64,000 bases of DNA from Streptomyces changanensis (GTDB lineage: Bacteria; Actinomycetota; Actinomycetes; Streptomycetales; Streptomycetaceae). Under the pieces are notes generated by a model that made no database searches, had not been told where the DNA came from, and saw only the letters and a program-made list of their open reading frames with translations. Numbering within the stretch: the first letter of the stretch is position 1; each line of letters begins with the position of its first letter. The translations under genes and the position numbers were made by a program. The stretch covers positions 3,348,001 through 3,412,000 of the forward strand of contig NZ_CP102332.1 in NCBI RefSeq assembly GCF_024600715.1, written 5' to 3'. Shown one piece after another: positions 55,522 through 63,917 of this stretch.

Positions 55522-56167
55522 GGAACCGGACTGTATTGATGGTCGCGCCCGGTCGGGCCGGTCTTCACTGTCGGCAGAACAGCGGGGGTGCGGGCCCGTG
55601 GGGTGGCTCTGTCGAACCGCAGGGTCAGAGCACCGCCACGGGGCGGAGACGGAGGGCGGAGGACGGAACGCAGGGGGATCCACACGCTCCGGCGTGACGG
55701 GGAGACCGGCCGGAGGGGGCATGACGTCGGCCATCGCGCGCGAACCGGCGCGCGGGGGCACGGCCACTGCGGCCGAACCGCCGGCTCCGCCCGCACCGGC
55801 TACGCCGAGGACGCCGCGGCGGTCCCAGAGGGGCTGGGGATGTACGGCGCGGTGGTCCGCGGCCATTACCTGGGCGGTGTCAACGCCTACCAGTCGCCGC
55901 CCGCCGCCCGGACCTCGAGCTTGCGGCCGGCCACACCATCCAGGAGACGGTTCCGGGGCGCGCTCGGCGCGGTGGTGCGGGAGGAGTTCCTCGGATCGTT
56001 CTGAGCACGGCGGGCGGGGAAAACCGTTTGCCGGGGATTCGGGGGTCTGCGGACCATGCGGGTATGACCTCGATCCGTGTTCCCGTGTCCCTGTCGCTTC
56101 CCGCCGTCCTGCGCCGGGGGCTCCAGCGGCAGGCGGGGACGGAGGCGGGGTCCACGCATCCGGTCGC
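55522..56167. other. GC-rich stretch without a supported gene
   Basis: About 650 bp. Open frames are Arg/Gly/Pro-rich shadows. A plus-strand frame near 55840-56000 (GLGMYGAVVRGHYLGGVNAY) looks slightly more protein-like but has no start, ribosome site or family. The stretch sits next to a decayed lysE gene and is probably eroded DNA. Confidence 0.5.
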
Positions 56168-56801
56168 GTGATCGCCGCCCTGGTCGGGGGGCTGCTCGCC
56201 GGGTGCGGGATCGCCATACCGGTGGGGGCCGTCGGGGCCTGCTTGGTGGCGCTGTCCGCGCGGACGTCGTGGCGCGTGGGGGCCGGAGCGGCGCTGGGCG
56301 TGGCGACGGCCGACGGGCTGTACGCCCTGATCGCCGTGGCGGGCGGCGCGACGCTCGTACCGGTACTCCAGCCGGTGACCGTGCCACTGCGGTGGGCGTC
56401 GGCCCTGGTGCTGGTCGTCCTGGCGGTGCGGGTGCCGTCACCGCGGTCCGCGCGTACCGCGGCGGCGCGGGGGCGGCGGGTGACGACGCCGGTGACGCCC
56501 CGGGGCCGCTCCGGGCGTACCTGACGTTCCTGGGCATCACCCTGGACAACCCCATCACCGTCGTCTACTTCGCCGTGCTCGTGCTCGGCGGGCGGTCGGC
56601 GCGGGACCCGGGCGCCCTGGAGCAGGGGATCTTCGTGGGAGCGGCCTTCCTGGCGTCGGCCGGCTGGTAGCTGTTCCTCGCCGGGGGCGGTGTCCTGTTG
56701 GGCGGGCGCTGACCGGTCCGCGTGGGCGGCTGGCCACCGCGATGGTCGCCAGCGCCCTGATCACGGCCCTCGCCGTGCACCTGTTGCTGTGGCCGGCCTG
56801 A
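56168..56801 (+). pseudogene. Decayed LysE-family amino acid exporter
   Basis: The LysE pattern is spread over several frames. Frame one gives AALVGGLLAGCGIAIPVGAV and later hydrophobic segments to about 56450. A frameshift then moves the reading to YLTFLGITLDNPITVVYFA. An amber stop at 56668-56670 interrupts SAGW-LFLAGGG, and another shift is needed to reach LATAMVASALITALAVHLLL at the end. Every piece is in the right order for a 210-residue LysE transporter, so the gene was recently intact. Confidence 0.85.
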
Positions 56802-56807
56802 GGCGTG

Positions 56808-57470
56808 TCAGGAGACGGCGACGATGACGGTCGTGGTGGTGATGGCGGTCATGGTGGCCTGCATGTCACGAATGGCCCTGCGCACGCTGTCGGCCACCCA
56901 CTTGCCCTCGGCGATGGCGGCCATGCGCGGCTCGATCTCCTTGCGGGGCACCCCGGGGAAGGTGATGCCGTGCAGCCGGGCGCCGTGGAGGAGGGCGACC
57001 AGCGCGGAGGTGCGGTCGTCGGGGCGGCTGCCCTCCAGCACGACCCGGTTCAGGCGGTCGCGCAGCTCACGCTCCACGCTGCCGTCGGCCTCGGGATAGC
57101 GCCGTACCGGGAAGATCCCCAGCGTGCGGTGGCGCTCCTCGACGACCAGGCGACGGTCGCAGAGGCTTTCGACCGTCGCCCGGACGGCCGTGGACTGGTC
57201 CTTCGTCAGCCAGTCGGTGACCTTGCCGCCGCCGCGGCGGCCCGCCCATTCGGCGAGCCGCTCCAACCGGTCGTCGAGCAGCGGAACCCGGGTCGTGGAC
57301 GTGTCGGTGAGGCTCACCAGGCCGCCGGCGACGCGGACTCGGTACCGCATGGCCAGCTCCAGCAGGGTGCCGCCCGCGACGGCCCACCCGGCGGAGGAGC
57401 GGTCCTTCGCGACACCGGACACGTCGTCCAGCGACAGCAGCATGATCTCCTCGCCCAGCGTCACCGACAT
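56808..57470 (-). CDS. GPP34 (GOLPH3-like) family protein
   Basis: A 220-residue protein of the GPP34 family, related to Golgi phosphoprotein 3, which binds phosphoinositides in eukaryotes; Streptomyces have many paralogues of unknown role. The start MSVTLGEEIMLLSLDDVSG, the central DDRLERLAEW, and LHGITFPGVPRKEIEPRMAA are typical. A hydrophobic C terminus (TAITTTTVIVAVS) could touch membrane. The ATG at 57470 is conserved in position. It converges on the lysE remnant. Confidence 0.88.
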   Translation of the reverse strand: MSVTLGEEIMLLSLDDVSGVAKDRSSAGWAVAGGTLLELAMRYRVRVAGGLVSLTDTSTTRVPLLDDRLERLAEWAGRRGGGKVTDWLTKDQSTAVRATVESLCDRRLVVEERHRTLGIFPVRRYPEADGSVERELRDRLNRVVLEGSRPDDRTSALVALLHGARLHGITFPGVPRKEIEPRMAAIAEGKWVADSVRRAIRDMQATMTAITTTTVIVAVS

Positions 57471-57556
57471 GCGAGCCCCCCCTCGATCGTCCCGTACACC
57501 GATGTCGACGCACCGGCGGTGCGGAGGGTTCCGTGCCGTGCGGTACATGTGGGCCC

Positions 57557-58927
57557 ATGACCTCATCCTTCACAGCGTTGCTGCCCACGACGGAGCACGC
57601 GCTGCTCCACCGGATCGCTGTCGCCCAGACGGAAGGGCGTGCCCCCTCGCTCGTCGCGGCCGTCGCCCGCGGCGGCCGCATGGTGTGGGCGGGGGCGCGC
57701 GGCGACGTTGGGTCCGCCGCCGACACCCAGTACCGCATCGGCTCGATCACCAAGCCGTTCACCGCCGTACTGGTGATGCGGTTGCGGGACGAAGGGCTGC
57801 TGGACCTCGACGACCCGCTGGAACGTCACCTGCCGGGGACGGGCGTGGGCGCGGTGACGGTGGCGCAACTGCTCGGCCACAGCGGCGGTCTGGCGGCGGA
57901 GTCGCCGGGCCCCTGGTGGGAGCGCGCTCCGGGCGGGCTGCGTCCCGGCCTCCCCGAGGTCCTCGGCGACCGGCCGCTGGTGCACCCGCCCGGACGCCGC
58001 CACCACTACTCGAACCCCGGGTACACCCTGCTCGGCGCGCTCGTGGCCGAGGTTCGCGGCGTCCCGTGGGAAGAGGCGCTGCGCGGTGAGGTGCTGGAGC
58101 CGCTGGGCATGGAGCGGACGACGTCGCGGCCGGTCGCGCCGTACGCCGAGGGCTGGGCGGTGCACCCGTGGGCCGACGTGCTGCTGCCGGAGCCGGCCGA
58201 GGACCTGGGGGTGATGGCGCCGGCCGGGGTGCTGTGGGCGACGGCCGCCGACCTCTGCCGGTTCGCGTCGTTCCTCGCCGGCGGGGACGACCGCGTCCTG
58301 TCGGCCTCGTCCGTGCGGGAGATGCGGACGGCCGCGGCACCGCCCGTCGCGGGTGACTGGGACGGGGGCTACGGGCTGGGTCTGCAGCTCGCACGACGGA
58401 ACGGACGCAGCCTCGCGGGGCATTCCGGTTCGCTGCCCGGGTTCGTCGCCGGGCTGTGGTTCGGCGTCGAGGAGGACGTCGCGGCCGTCGTCCTGGCCAA
58501 CGCGACGTCCGGACCGCAGGCCGGCGCGCTCGCCGCGGACCTGGTGAACGTCGTCGCCGAGGCGGAGCCACCCCTGCCGGGGCCCTGGCGACCGCTCGCG
58601 GGGGCCGACCATGCCCTGCTGGCGCTGACAGGGCCCTGGTACTGGGGGACCTACGCGTACGGGCTGGCGCTGCTCGCGGACGGTGGCGTGGAGTTGCGAC
58701 CGTTGCGGGGGGCGGGCCGCGGGTCGCGGTTCCGACGCCGGCCGGACGGCGGCTGGATCGGCCTCGACGGCTACTACGACGGCGAGGTGCTCCGGGTGGT
58801 CCGGCGGGAGGACGGCTCGGTGAGCCATCTCGACCTCGGATCGTTCGTCTTCACCCGTGAGCCGTACGAGCCGGGGGACGCCGTACCGGGCGGGGTGGAC
58901 GAGGGCGGGTGGCGCGGCGCCCCCTGA
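57557..58927 (+). CDS. Serine hydrolase, class C beta-lactamase-like
   Basis: A 456-residue serine hydrolase of the beta-lactamase/DD-peptidase/esterase group. The motifs are SITK (Ser63-Lys66), YSN in HHYSNPGYTLLGALV, and HSG in LAGHSGSLPGFVAGL. There is no signal peptide, so it is probably cytoplasmic and more likely an esterase or peptidase than a lactamase. The last 110 residues form a lipocalin-like beta domain (WGTYAYGLALLADGGVELRP). The ATG at 57557 is preceded by GTGGGC. Confidence 0.9.
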   Translation: MTSSFTALLPTTEHALLHRIAVAQTEGRAPSLVAAVARGGRMVWAGARGDVGSAADTQYRIGSITKPFTAVLVMRLRDEGLLDLDDPLERHLPGTGVGAVTVAQLLGHSGGLAAESPGPWWERAPGGLRPGLPEVLGDRPLVHPPGRRHHYSNPGYTLLGALVAEVRGVPWEEALRGEVLEPLGMERTTSRPVAPYAEGWAVHPWADVLLPEPAEDLGVMAPAGVLWATAADLCRFASFLAGGDDRVLSASSVREMRTAAAPPVAGDWDGGYGLGLQLARRNGRSLAGHSGSLPGFVAGLWFGVEEDVAAVVLANATSGPQAGALAADLVNVVAEAEPPLPGPWRPLAGADHALLALTGPWYWGTYAYGLALLADGGVELRPLRGAGRGSRFRRRPDGGWIGLDGYYDGEVLRVVRREDGSVSHLDLGSFVFTREPYEPGDAVPGGVDEGGWRGAP

Positions 58928-58928
58928 G

Positions 58929-58942
58929 GTTCCACGTGGAAC
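58929..58942. promoter_or_regulatory. parS-like site, two mismatches
   Basis: GTTCCACGTGGAAC, a symmetric variant that keeps the palindrome. First of three evenly spaced copies between the convergent hydrolase and GNAT genes. Confidence 0.55.
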
Positions 58943-58959
58943 AGCGGGATGCGCTGGAG

Positions 58960-58973
58960 GTTTCACGTGAAAC
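58960..58973. promoter_or_regulatory. parS site
   Basis: Perfect GTTTCACGTGAAAC, 31 bp after the variant site. Confidence 0.95.
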
Positions 58974-58989
58974 ACCACGGGCGGCGCCG

Positions 58990-59003
58990 GTTTCGCGTCG
59001 AAC
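58990..59003. promoter_or_regulatory. Degenerate parS-like site
   Basis: GTTTCGCGTCGAAC, three bases from consensus, 30 bp after the perfect site. Probably an eroded copy. Confidence 0.4.
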
Positions 59004-59007
59004 AGCG

Positions 59008-59460
59008 TCAGAGTGCCATCTTGAACCCGACGTGGGAGGCCGTGAACCCGAGGCGCTCGTAGAACCGGTGCGCGTCGGTGCGGGTGACGTCCGAGGTGAG
59101 CTGGACGAGTGCGCAACCCAGGCGGCGGGACTCGGCCACCGCCCACTCGATGAGGTGGGTGCCGAGTCCGCTTCCCCGTGCATCGGCGTGGACCCGTACC
59201 GCCTCGATCAAGGCCCGGGTCGCGCCGCGGCGGGAGAGGCCCGGGATGACGGTCAGGTGCAGGGTGCCGATGACGCGCCCGCCGCGCACGGCCACGACCA
59301 GATGCTGGTGGGGGTCGCCGTCCACCCGCGCGAACGCGGCGAGGTAGGGGGCGAGGTCGTCGGGGGACTCCCGCTCGGCGCCCAGCGGGTCGTCGGCGAG
59401 CATGGCCACGATGTCGGGGACGTCGACCGCCGCCGCACGACGAATCTCAAGATCGTTCAT
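59008..59460 (-). CDS. GNAT-family N-acetyltransferase
   Basis: A 150-residue acetyltransferase. The acetyl-CoA-binding stretch EAVRVHADARGSGLGTHLIE and the C-terminal TRTDAHRFYERLGF are standard GNAT motifs A and B. The substrate is unknown. It lies 20 bp after the marR gene on the same strand, so the two may share a transcript. Confidence 0.92.
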   Translation of the reverse strand: MNDLEIRRAAAVDVPDIVAMLADDPLGAERESPDDLAPYLAAFARVDGDPHQHLVVAVRGGRVIGTLHLTVIPGLSRRGATRALIEAVRVHADARGSGLGTHLIEWAVAESRRLGCALVQLTSDVTRTDAHRFYERLGFTASHVGFKMAL

Positions 59461-59480
59461 GCATCGGAGGCTACTCGCCG

Positions 59481-59939
59481 TCAGTCCGCGGTGTTCAGCT
59501 CTTCGAGTGCCTTGACCAGCGGGGCGAGCTCCGGCTTCCGGCCCGCTTCGTCCAGTGCCTCGCGCAGCGCGGCGTCATGGGTGGGCCGGGCCTCGGCGAG
59601 AAGCTCCTGCCCGGCCTGGGTGACGTCGGTGTAGATGCCGCGGCGGTCGGTGTCGCAGAGGTAGCGGGTGAGCAACCCGCGATCCTCCAGCCGGGTGACC
59701 AGGCGGGTGGTCGCGCTCTGGCTCAGTACGACGGCGTCGGCGACCTGCTTCATCTGGAGGTGTCCGCCCGGGCCGTCGTGCTGGCGGCTGAGGACGTCGA
59801 GGAGCGAGTACTCCCGCACGCTGAGGCCGTGCGCGCCCTCCAGGGCCCGTTCGACGTGGCTCTCGATCCTGCCGTGCAGCAGTGAGAGCGCACACCACCC
59901 CTGGGCGAGGGCCGTCAGTGACGGGTCTGTCGCTCTCAT
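59481..59939 (-). CDS. MarR-family transcriptional regulator
   Basis: A 152-residue winged-helix regulator. LSVREYSLLDVLSRQ and MKQVADAVVLSQSATTRLVT give the recognition helix, and LEDRGLLTRYLCDTDRRGIY the wing. The ATG at 59939 follows GGAGAGGGAGAG. It is divergent from an MFS exporter, with repeated operator-like elements between them, the usual layout for a repressor of an efflux gene. Confidence 0.92.
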   Translation of the reverse strand: MRATDPSLTALAQGWCALSLLHGRIESHVERALEGAHGLSVREYSLLDVLSRQHDGPGGHLQMKQVADAVVLSQSATTRLVTRLEDRGLLTRYLCDTDRRGIYTDVTQAGQELLAEARPTHDAALREALDEAGRKPELAPLVKALEELNTAD

Positions 59940-60024
59940 CGCTCTCCCTCTCCGCCGCTCGTGTCCCCGGTGGCGGGACGCTTCCCTCAGGATAGACGAC
60001 GTCCGCAATAGCCCGCGTTTGCAA

Positions 60025-60076
60025 TTAAAGCGCGCATGCAACTATTGTTCTGGCTTGTAAAGCGCTAATGCAACCA
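60025..60076 (+). promoter_or_regulatory. Repeated operator-like elements between marR and MFS
   Basis: Two direct repeats 32 bp apart, TTAAAGCGCGCATGCAACTA (60025-60044) and GTAAAGCGCTAATGCAACCA (60057-60076), identical at 16 of 20 positions. Around the first, TTGCA and TGCAA form an inverted pair. AGGAAGGGG follows before the MFS start. MarR binding is inferred. Confidence 0.6.
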
Positions 60077-60093
60077 TCAGGAAGGGGCTGTCC

Positions 60094-61326
60094 ATGCCGC
60101 TCGCGCTCCTCGCTCTGGCCATCGGAGCCTTCGGGATCGGCACGACGGAGTTCGTGATCATGGGGCTGCTTCCGGAGGTCGCGGCCGACTACGGGGTGTC
60201 CATCCCCACCGCGGGCTTCCTGGTCACGGGTTACGCGCTCGGGGTGGTGCTCGGGGCCCCGCTCATGACCGTGCTCGGCACGCGCATCCCACGCAAGCGC
60301 ATGCTCATGCTGCTGATGGTCCTCTTCGTCGCGGGCAACGTACTGTCCGCCCTCGCCCCCACCTTCGGTGTCATGCTGTCCGGCCGGGTCGTCGCCTCCC
60401 TCGCCCACGGTGCCTTCTTCGGCATCGGCGCGGTCGTCGCCGCCGACCTGGTCGCGCCGGAGAAGAAGGCCGGCGCCATCGCGATGATGTTCACCGGGCT
60501 GACGGTGGCCAATGTCATCGGCGTGCCGCTCGGCACGTTCGTCGGTCAGACCGCCGGCTGGCGCGCCACCTTCCTGATCGTCGCCGCGCTCGGCGTGCTG
60601 GGCCTGCTCGGCATCGCCCGCCTCGTGCCCGAGCAGCCGCGCCCCGAGGGCGTGCGCCTGCGCCACGAGCTGGCCGCGTTCCGCAACGTCCAGGTCCTGC
60701 TCGCCATGGCGATGACCGTGCTCGGCTTCGGTGGCGTCTTCGCCGCGATCACGTACATCACGCCGATGATGACCGAGGCCGCCGGCTTCGCCGACGGCTC
60801 CGTCACCTGGCTGCTCGTCCTCTTCGGTCTAGGCATGGTGGGCGGCAACCTCGTGGGCGGCCGTTTCGCCGACCGTGCGTTGATGCCGATGCTCTACGTG
60901 TCACTGGGAGCCCTCGCCCTGGTGCTCGCCCTGTTCACCGTCACCGCCCAGGACAAGATCACCGCCGCGGTCACCCTCACGCTGATCGGCGCCCTCGGCT
61001 TCGCCACCGTGCCACCCCTGCAGAAGCGTGTCCTGGACCAGGCGTCCGGGGCCCCGACCCTCGCGTCCGCCGTGAACATCGGGGCCTTCAACCTCGGCAA
61101 CGCCCTCGCGGCCTGGCTCGGCGGCCTGGTCATCGCGGCCGGCTGGGGCATCACGGCCCCGAACTGGGTCGGCGCGCTGCTCGCCGGGTCGGCCCTGGCC
61201 CTCGCGGTGCTGTCCGGCGCGCTGGAGCGCCGCGGCCGGCGCGGCGCCTCCCGTGTCGTGGCCGGGGCCGGAACCGCCGCCGGAGCAGCGGCCGAGCCGG
61301 TGGTCGTGGCCGCCCCCCGGCGGTGA
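60094..61326 (+). CDS. MFS efflux transporter (DHA1, AraJ-like)
   Basis: A 410-residue transporter with 12 membrane segments. The start MPLALLALAIGAFGIGTTEF is the signature of the AraJ/Cmx group of sugar and drug exporters. The motif A loop reads APLMTVLGTRIPRKRML, and the antiporter motif region is TGLTVANVIGVPLGTFVG. An Ala/Gly/Arg-rich tail of 25 residues follows the last segment. The divergent MarR gene suggests control by a small toxic compound. Confidence 0.92.
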   Translation: MPLALLALAIGAFGIGTTEFVIMGLLPEVAADYGVSIPTAGFLVTGYALGVVLGAPLMTVLGTRIPRKRMLMLLMVLFVAGNVLSALAPTFGVMLSGRVVASLAHGAFFGIGAVVAADLVAPEKKAGAIAMMFTGLTVANVIGVPLGTFVGQTAGWRATFLIVAALGVLGLLGIARLVPEQPRPEGVRLRHELAAFRNVQVLLAMAMTVLGFGGVFAAITYITPMMTEAAGFADGSVTWLLVLFGLGMVGGNLVGGRFADRALMPMLYVSLGALALVLALFTVTAQDKITAAVTLTLIGALGFATVPPLQKRVLDQASGAPTLASAVNIGAFNLGNALAAWLGGLVIAAGWGITAPNWVGALLAGSALALAVLSGALERRGRRGASRVVAGAGTAAGAAAEPVVVAAPRR

Positions 61327-61391
61327 CCGGCACCCGTCGAACCGGCGCGGGCTGAGCGGCGAGAGTCGGCACCGGGTCCGATACGTGACGA

Positions 61392-61430
61392 CCGGGGCGT
61401 CAGGGCGGCAGGACCGCCCTGGCGCCCCGG
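61392..61430 (+). terminator. Terminator after the MFS gene
   Basis: Arms CCGGGGCGTCAGGGCGG (61392-61408) and CCGCCCTGGCGCCCCGG (61414-61430) pair over 17 bp with one wobble around a 5-base loop. It lies in the 387-bp gap before the globin gene. Confidence 0.85.
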
Positions 61431-61436
61431 CGCGTG

Positions 61437-61450
61437 GTTTCACGTGAAAC
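61437..61450. promoter_or_regulatory. parS site
   Basis: Perfect GTTTCACGTGAAAC, 6 bp after the terminator. The following 260 bp up to the globin gene hold its promoter region and no gene that I can support. Confidence 0.95.
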
Positions 61451-61713
61451 ACCGCGCGCCGGTGCCCGGGCCTTGTGATGCCCGGGGCGCACGGGGCCGG
61501 CCGGCGTGGAGATCGCGAACCGGCTCTGTGCAGATTCTCATGGCAACCCATGGCAAGGGGGTTGTGCAGCCTCACGGGGAAGCGGGTACGAAGAACGAGG
61601 CTTCCCGCACTCGGCCCGGTCGGCCGTGGCGCCTGTCATGATGCGCTCACGGCGAACCGGGCCGACGGAAGTGCGGGAACAGATCGTGAGACGAGTTCGA
61701 GGCGAGGCACTCT

Positions 61714-63072
61714 ATGAACGCTGCGACCACCACACCGGCCGGCCGGGGCTCCTCCGGCCCCGGAGGCGCAGAAGGCTCAGCCGGGGACCAGGGCGCCGCG
61801 GGCGGATGGTTCACGCCACGCACGCCCGCCGGCCCGCCGGGCAACGCTCCGGCGTCCCCCGGCGGTGAACGGGTGCGCCCGCCCGCGGCGCCCGCCACGC
61901 AGCCACCGCCCGCGCCTCCTGCCGCCTCGGGAGTGCCCGGGGCCACCGCCGCGGCCGCGTCGGGGTCGCCGGACGCGATACGGATACGGCGCACCCTCGC
62001 CGAGGTGGCTCCCGTGGCCGACCAGATGACCTCGTACTTCTACGCTCTGCTCTTCGTACGCCATCCGCCCCTGCGCGACCTCTTCCCCGTGGCGATGGAC
62101 GCCCAGCGGGACCGTCTCCTCAGAGCGCTGCTGACGGCCGCCGAGCACATGGACGACCCGGCGGTGCTCACCGACTACCTCCGGCACCTCGGCCGCGGCC
62201 ACCGGAAGTACGGCACGCAGGCCGCTCACTACCCCGCCGTGGGAGAGGCCCTGATCGGCGCGCTGACCCGATACGCCACCCGTACCTGGGACGGAGAGAC
62301 GGAGGCCGCCTGGATCCGCACGTACACCACCATCTCGCAGATCATGATCGACGCGGCGGCCGACGACGAGCGGAAGGGACCGCCCTGGTGGCACGCCGAA
62401 GTGGTGGCGCACGAGCTGAGGACGCCCGACATAGCCGTCGTGACCGTGCGCCCCGACCAGCCGTACCCCTTCCTGGCCGGGCAGTACGCCAGTCTGGAGA
62501 CACCCTGGTGGCCCCGGGTGTGGCGGCACTACTCGTTCGCCGCGGCCCCGCGTCCCGACGGGCTGCTGACCTTCCACGTGAAGGCGGTACCGGCGGGCTG
62601 GGTGTCGAACGCGCTGGTCCACCGCGCCCGCCCGGGTGACGTCCTGCGGCTCGGTCCGCCGGCCGGCTCGATGACCGTCGACCACACGTCCGACAGCGGA
62701 CTGCTCTGCGTGGGTGGCGGCACCGGCATAGCGCCGATCAAGGCACTGGTGGAGGACGTCGTCGAACACGGACGGCGCCGGCCCGTCGAGGTCTTCTACG
62801 GCGCCCGCACGGATCATGACCTGTACGACATCGACACCATGCTGCGGCTCCGGCAGGCCCACCCCTGGCTGGAGGTGCGCGCCGTGATCGACGGCAAGAC
62901 CCCGCTGCCGGACGTGGTCCGCGCGCACGGACCCTGGGACGAGTACCACGCCTACCTGTCCGGCCCGCCCGGCATGATCCGCAGTGGGATCGACGCGCTG
63001 CGGGGGGTGGGAGTCCCGCACGAGCGCATCCGCCACGACTCGCTGGACGAGCTCGTCGCGGCGACCGGCTGA
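61714..63072 (+). CDS. Globin-reductase fusion (flavohaemoglobin-like)
   Basis: A 452-residue protein. Residues 1-85 are a disordered Pro/Ala/Gly tail. The globin domain (about 87-220) keeps a B10-type tyrosine in TSYFYALLF and the proximal His163 in GRGHRKYGTQ. The FAD domain has RHYSFAAAP, and the NAD domain has GGGTGIAPIKAL and LSGPPGMIRSGIDAL. The architecture is that of flavohaemoglobins, which oxidise nitric oxide to nitrate, but the globin part is divergent and belongs to an actinobacterial subtype. The ATG follows GAGGCGAGG. Confidence 0.88.
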   Translation: MNAATTTPAGRGSSGPGGAEGSAGDQGAAGGWFTPRTPAGPPGNAPASPGGERVRPPAAPATQPPPAPPAASGVPGATAAAASGSPDAIRIRRTLAEVAPVADQMTSYFYALLFVRHPPLRDLFPVAMDAQRDRLLRALLTAAEHMDDPAVLTDYLRHLGRGHRKYGTQAAHYPAVGEALIGALTRYATRTWDGETEAAWIRTYTTISQIMIDAAADDERKGPPWWHAEVVAHELRTPDIAVVTVRPDQPYPFLAGQYASLETPWWPRVWRHYSFAAAPRPDGLLTFHVKAVPAGWVSNALVHRARPGDVLRLGPPAGSMTVDHTSDSGLLCVGGGTGIAPIKALVEDVVEHGRRRPVEVFYGARTDHDLYDIDTMLRLRQAHPWLEVRAVIDGKTPLPDVVRAHGPWDEYHAYLSGPPGMIRSGIDALRGVGVPHERIRHDSLDELVAATG

Positions 63073-63151
63073 GTCGCGGGCGGTGGTGTCGGACGGCGCG
63101 GTCACCGGGTGCCGCAGCCGCGGGCTCGCACCAGGCCGACGGCTCGACAGC

Positions 63152-63255
63152 GGGCGGAACCCGGCAGTGGGGCGGAACCCCCGGCAGAGGGGAGGCACCT
63201 CCGCGGCGGTCGGAACCCCGACAGAGGGCGGAACGGATCCTCGGCAGGGGTCGGA
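63152..63255. repeat. Degenerate tandem repeats in a convergent gap
   Basis: Four to five imperfect copies of about 18-20 bp around the pattern GGGCGGAACCCCGGCAGAG (63152, 63170, 63208, 63227 and a partial last one), separated by a GC-rich insert at 63190-63207. They lie between the globin stop and the Nudix stop. Confidence 0.65.
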
Positions 63256-63258
63256 TCC

Positions 63259-63738
63259 TCAGCCCAGGTCGGGCGCGTGCATGGCGCGGACGCCCTCGAT
63301 GTTGCCGTCGAGGTAGTGCCGCAGCGACAGCGGCACGAGGTGCACGGCGGCGATGCCGACCCTGGTGAACGGGATCCGGACGATCTCGTACTCGCCGACC
63401 GGCTCGTCGACCTCCGGCCCGTGCCGCTGGCCGGGGTCCATCGACTCCAGCCGGCAGACGAAGAAGTGCTGCACCTTCACGCCCGAGACGCCGCCGTCCT
63501 CGATGTGCTCGACGGTGTCCACGAAACACGGAACCACGTCGGTGATCTTGGCGCCGAGTTCCTCGTGCACCTCGCGGTGGAGTGCGTCGACGACGGTCGC
63601 GTCGCTCGGTTCGACACCGCCGCCCGGCGTGAGCCAGTAGGGATCCATTCCGGGCTTGGTCCGCTTGATCAGGATCAGATCGTCGCCGTCGAGGAGGACG
63701 GCGCGGGCGGTGCGCTTGACCACTGGACGTTCGGTCAT
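63259..63738 (-). CDS. Nudix hydrolase
   Basis: A 159-residue hydrolase of nucleoside diphosphate-linked substrates. The Nudix box is GVEPSDATVVDALHREVHEE followed by LGA; the first glutamate position of the consensus (GX5EX7REUXEEXGU) is alanine, while REVHEE is intact. The start MTERPVVKRTARAVLLDGDD is typical. The ATG at 63738 is 262 bp from the window end. The substrate cannot be predicted. Confidence 0.9.
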   Translation of the reverse strand: MTERPVVKRTARAVLLDGDDLILIKRTKPGMDPYWLTPGGGVEPSDATVVDALHREVHEELGAKITDVVPCFVDTVEHIEDGGVSGVKVQHFFVCRLESMDPGQRHGPEVDEPVGEYEIVRIPFTRVGIAAVHLVPLSLRHYLDGNIEGVRAMHAPDLG

Positions 63739-63917
63739 GGCAGGACAATGGCCCGTGGCGTACCGCTTGAAACCCGCCAGGGAGGAGCGACCGCCGGGTA
63801 ACCGTCGCGTGTGACCGCGCGGTGGCGGGCCGTCGCCACCCGCTGCCTCCCGTCACCCCACGGCTTGGGACACGCGTGGCTCCTCAAGCCGCGGCTCATG
63901 TCACCGCCCGGCGGCCG

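Noticed and set aside
55588..56004. Plus-strand frame ending GALGAVVREEFLGSF as a gene
   Set aside because: No ribosome site, Arg/Gly-rich composition and no family; treated as eroded intergenic DNA.
62572..62585. CTTCCACGTGAAGG as another parS site
   Set aside because: Four mismatches from the palindrome, and it lies inside the globin-reductase coding sequence; likely a chance match.
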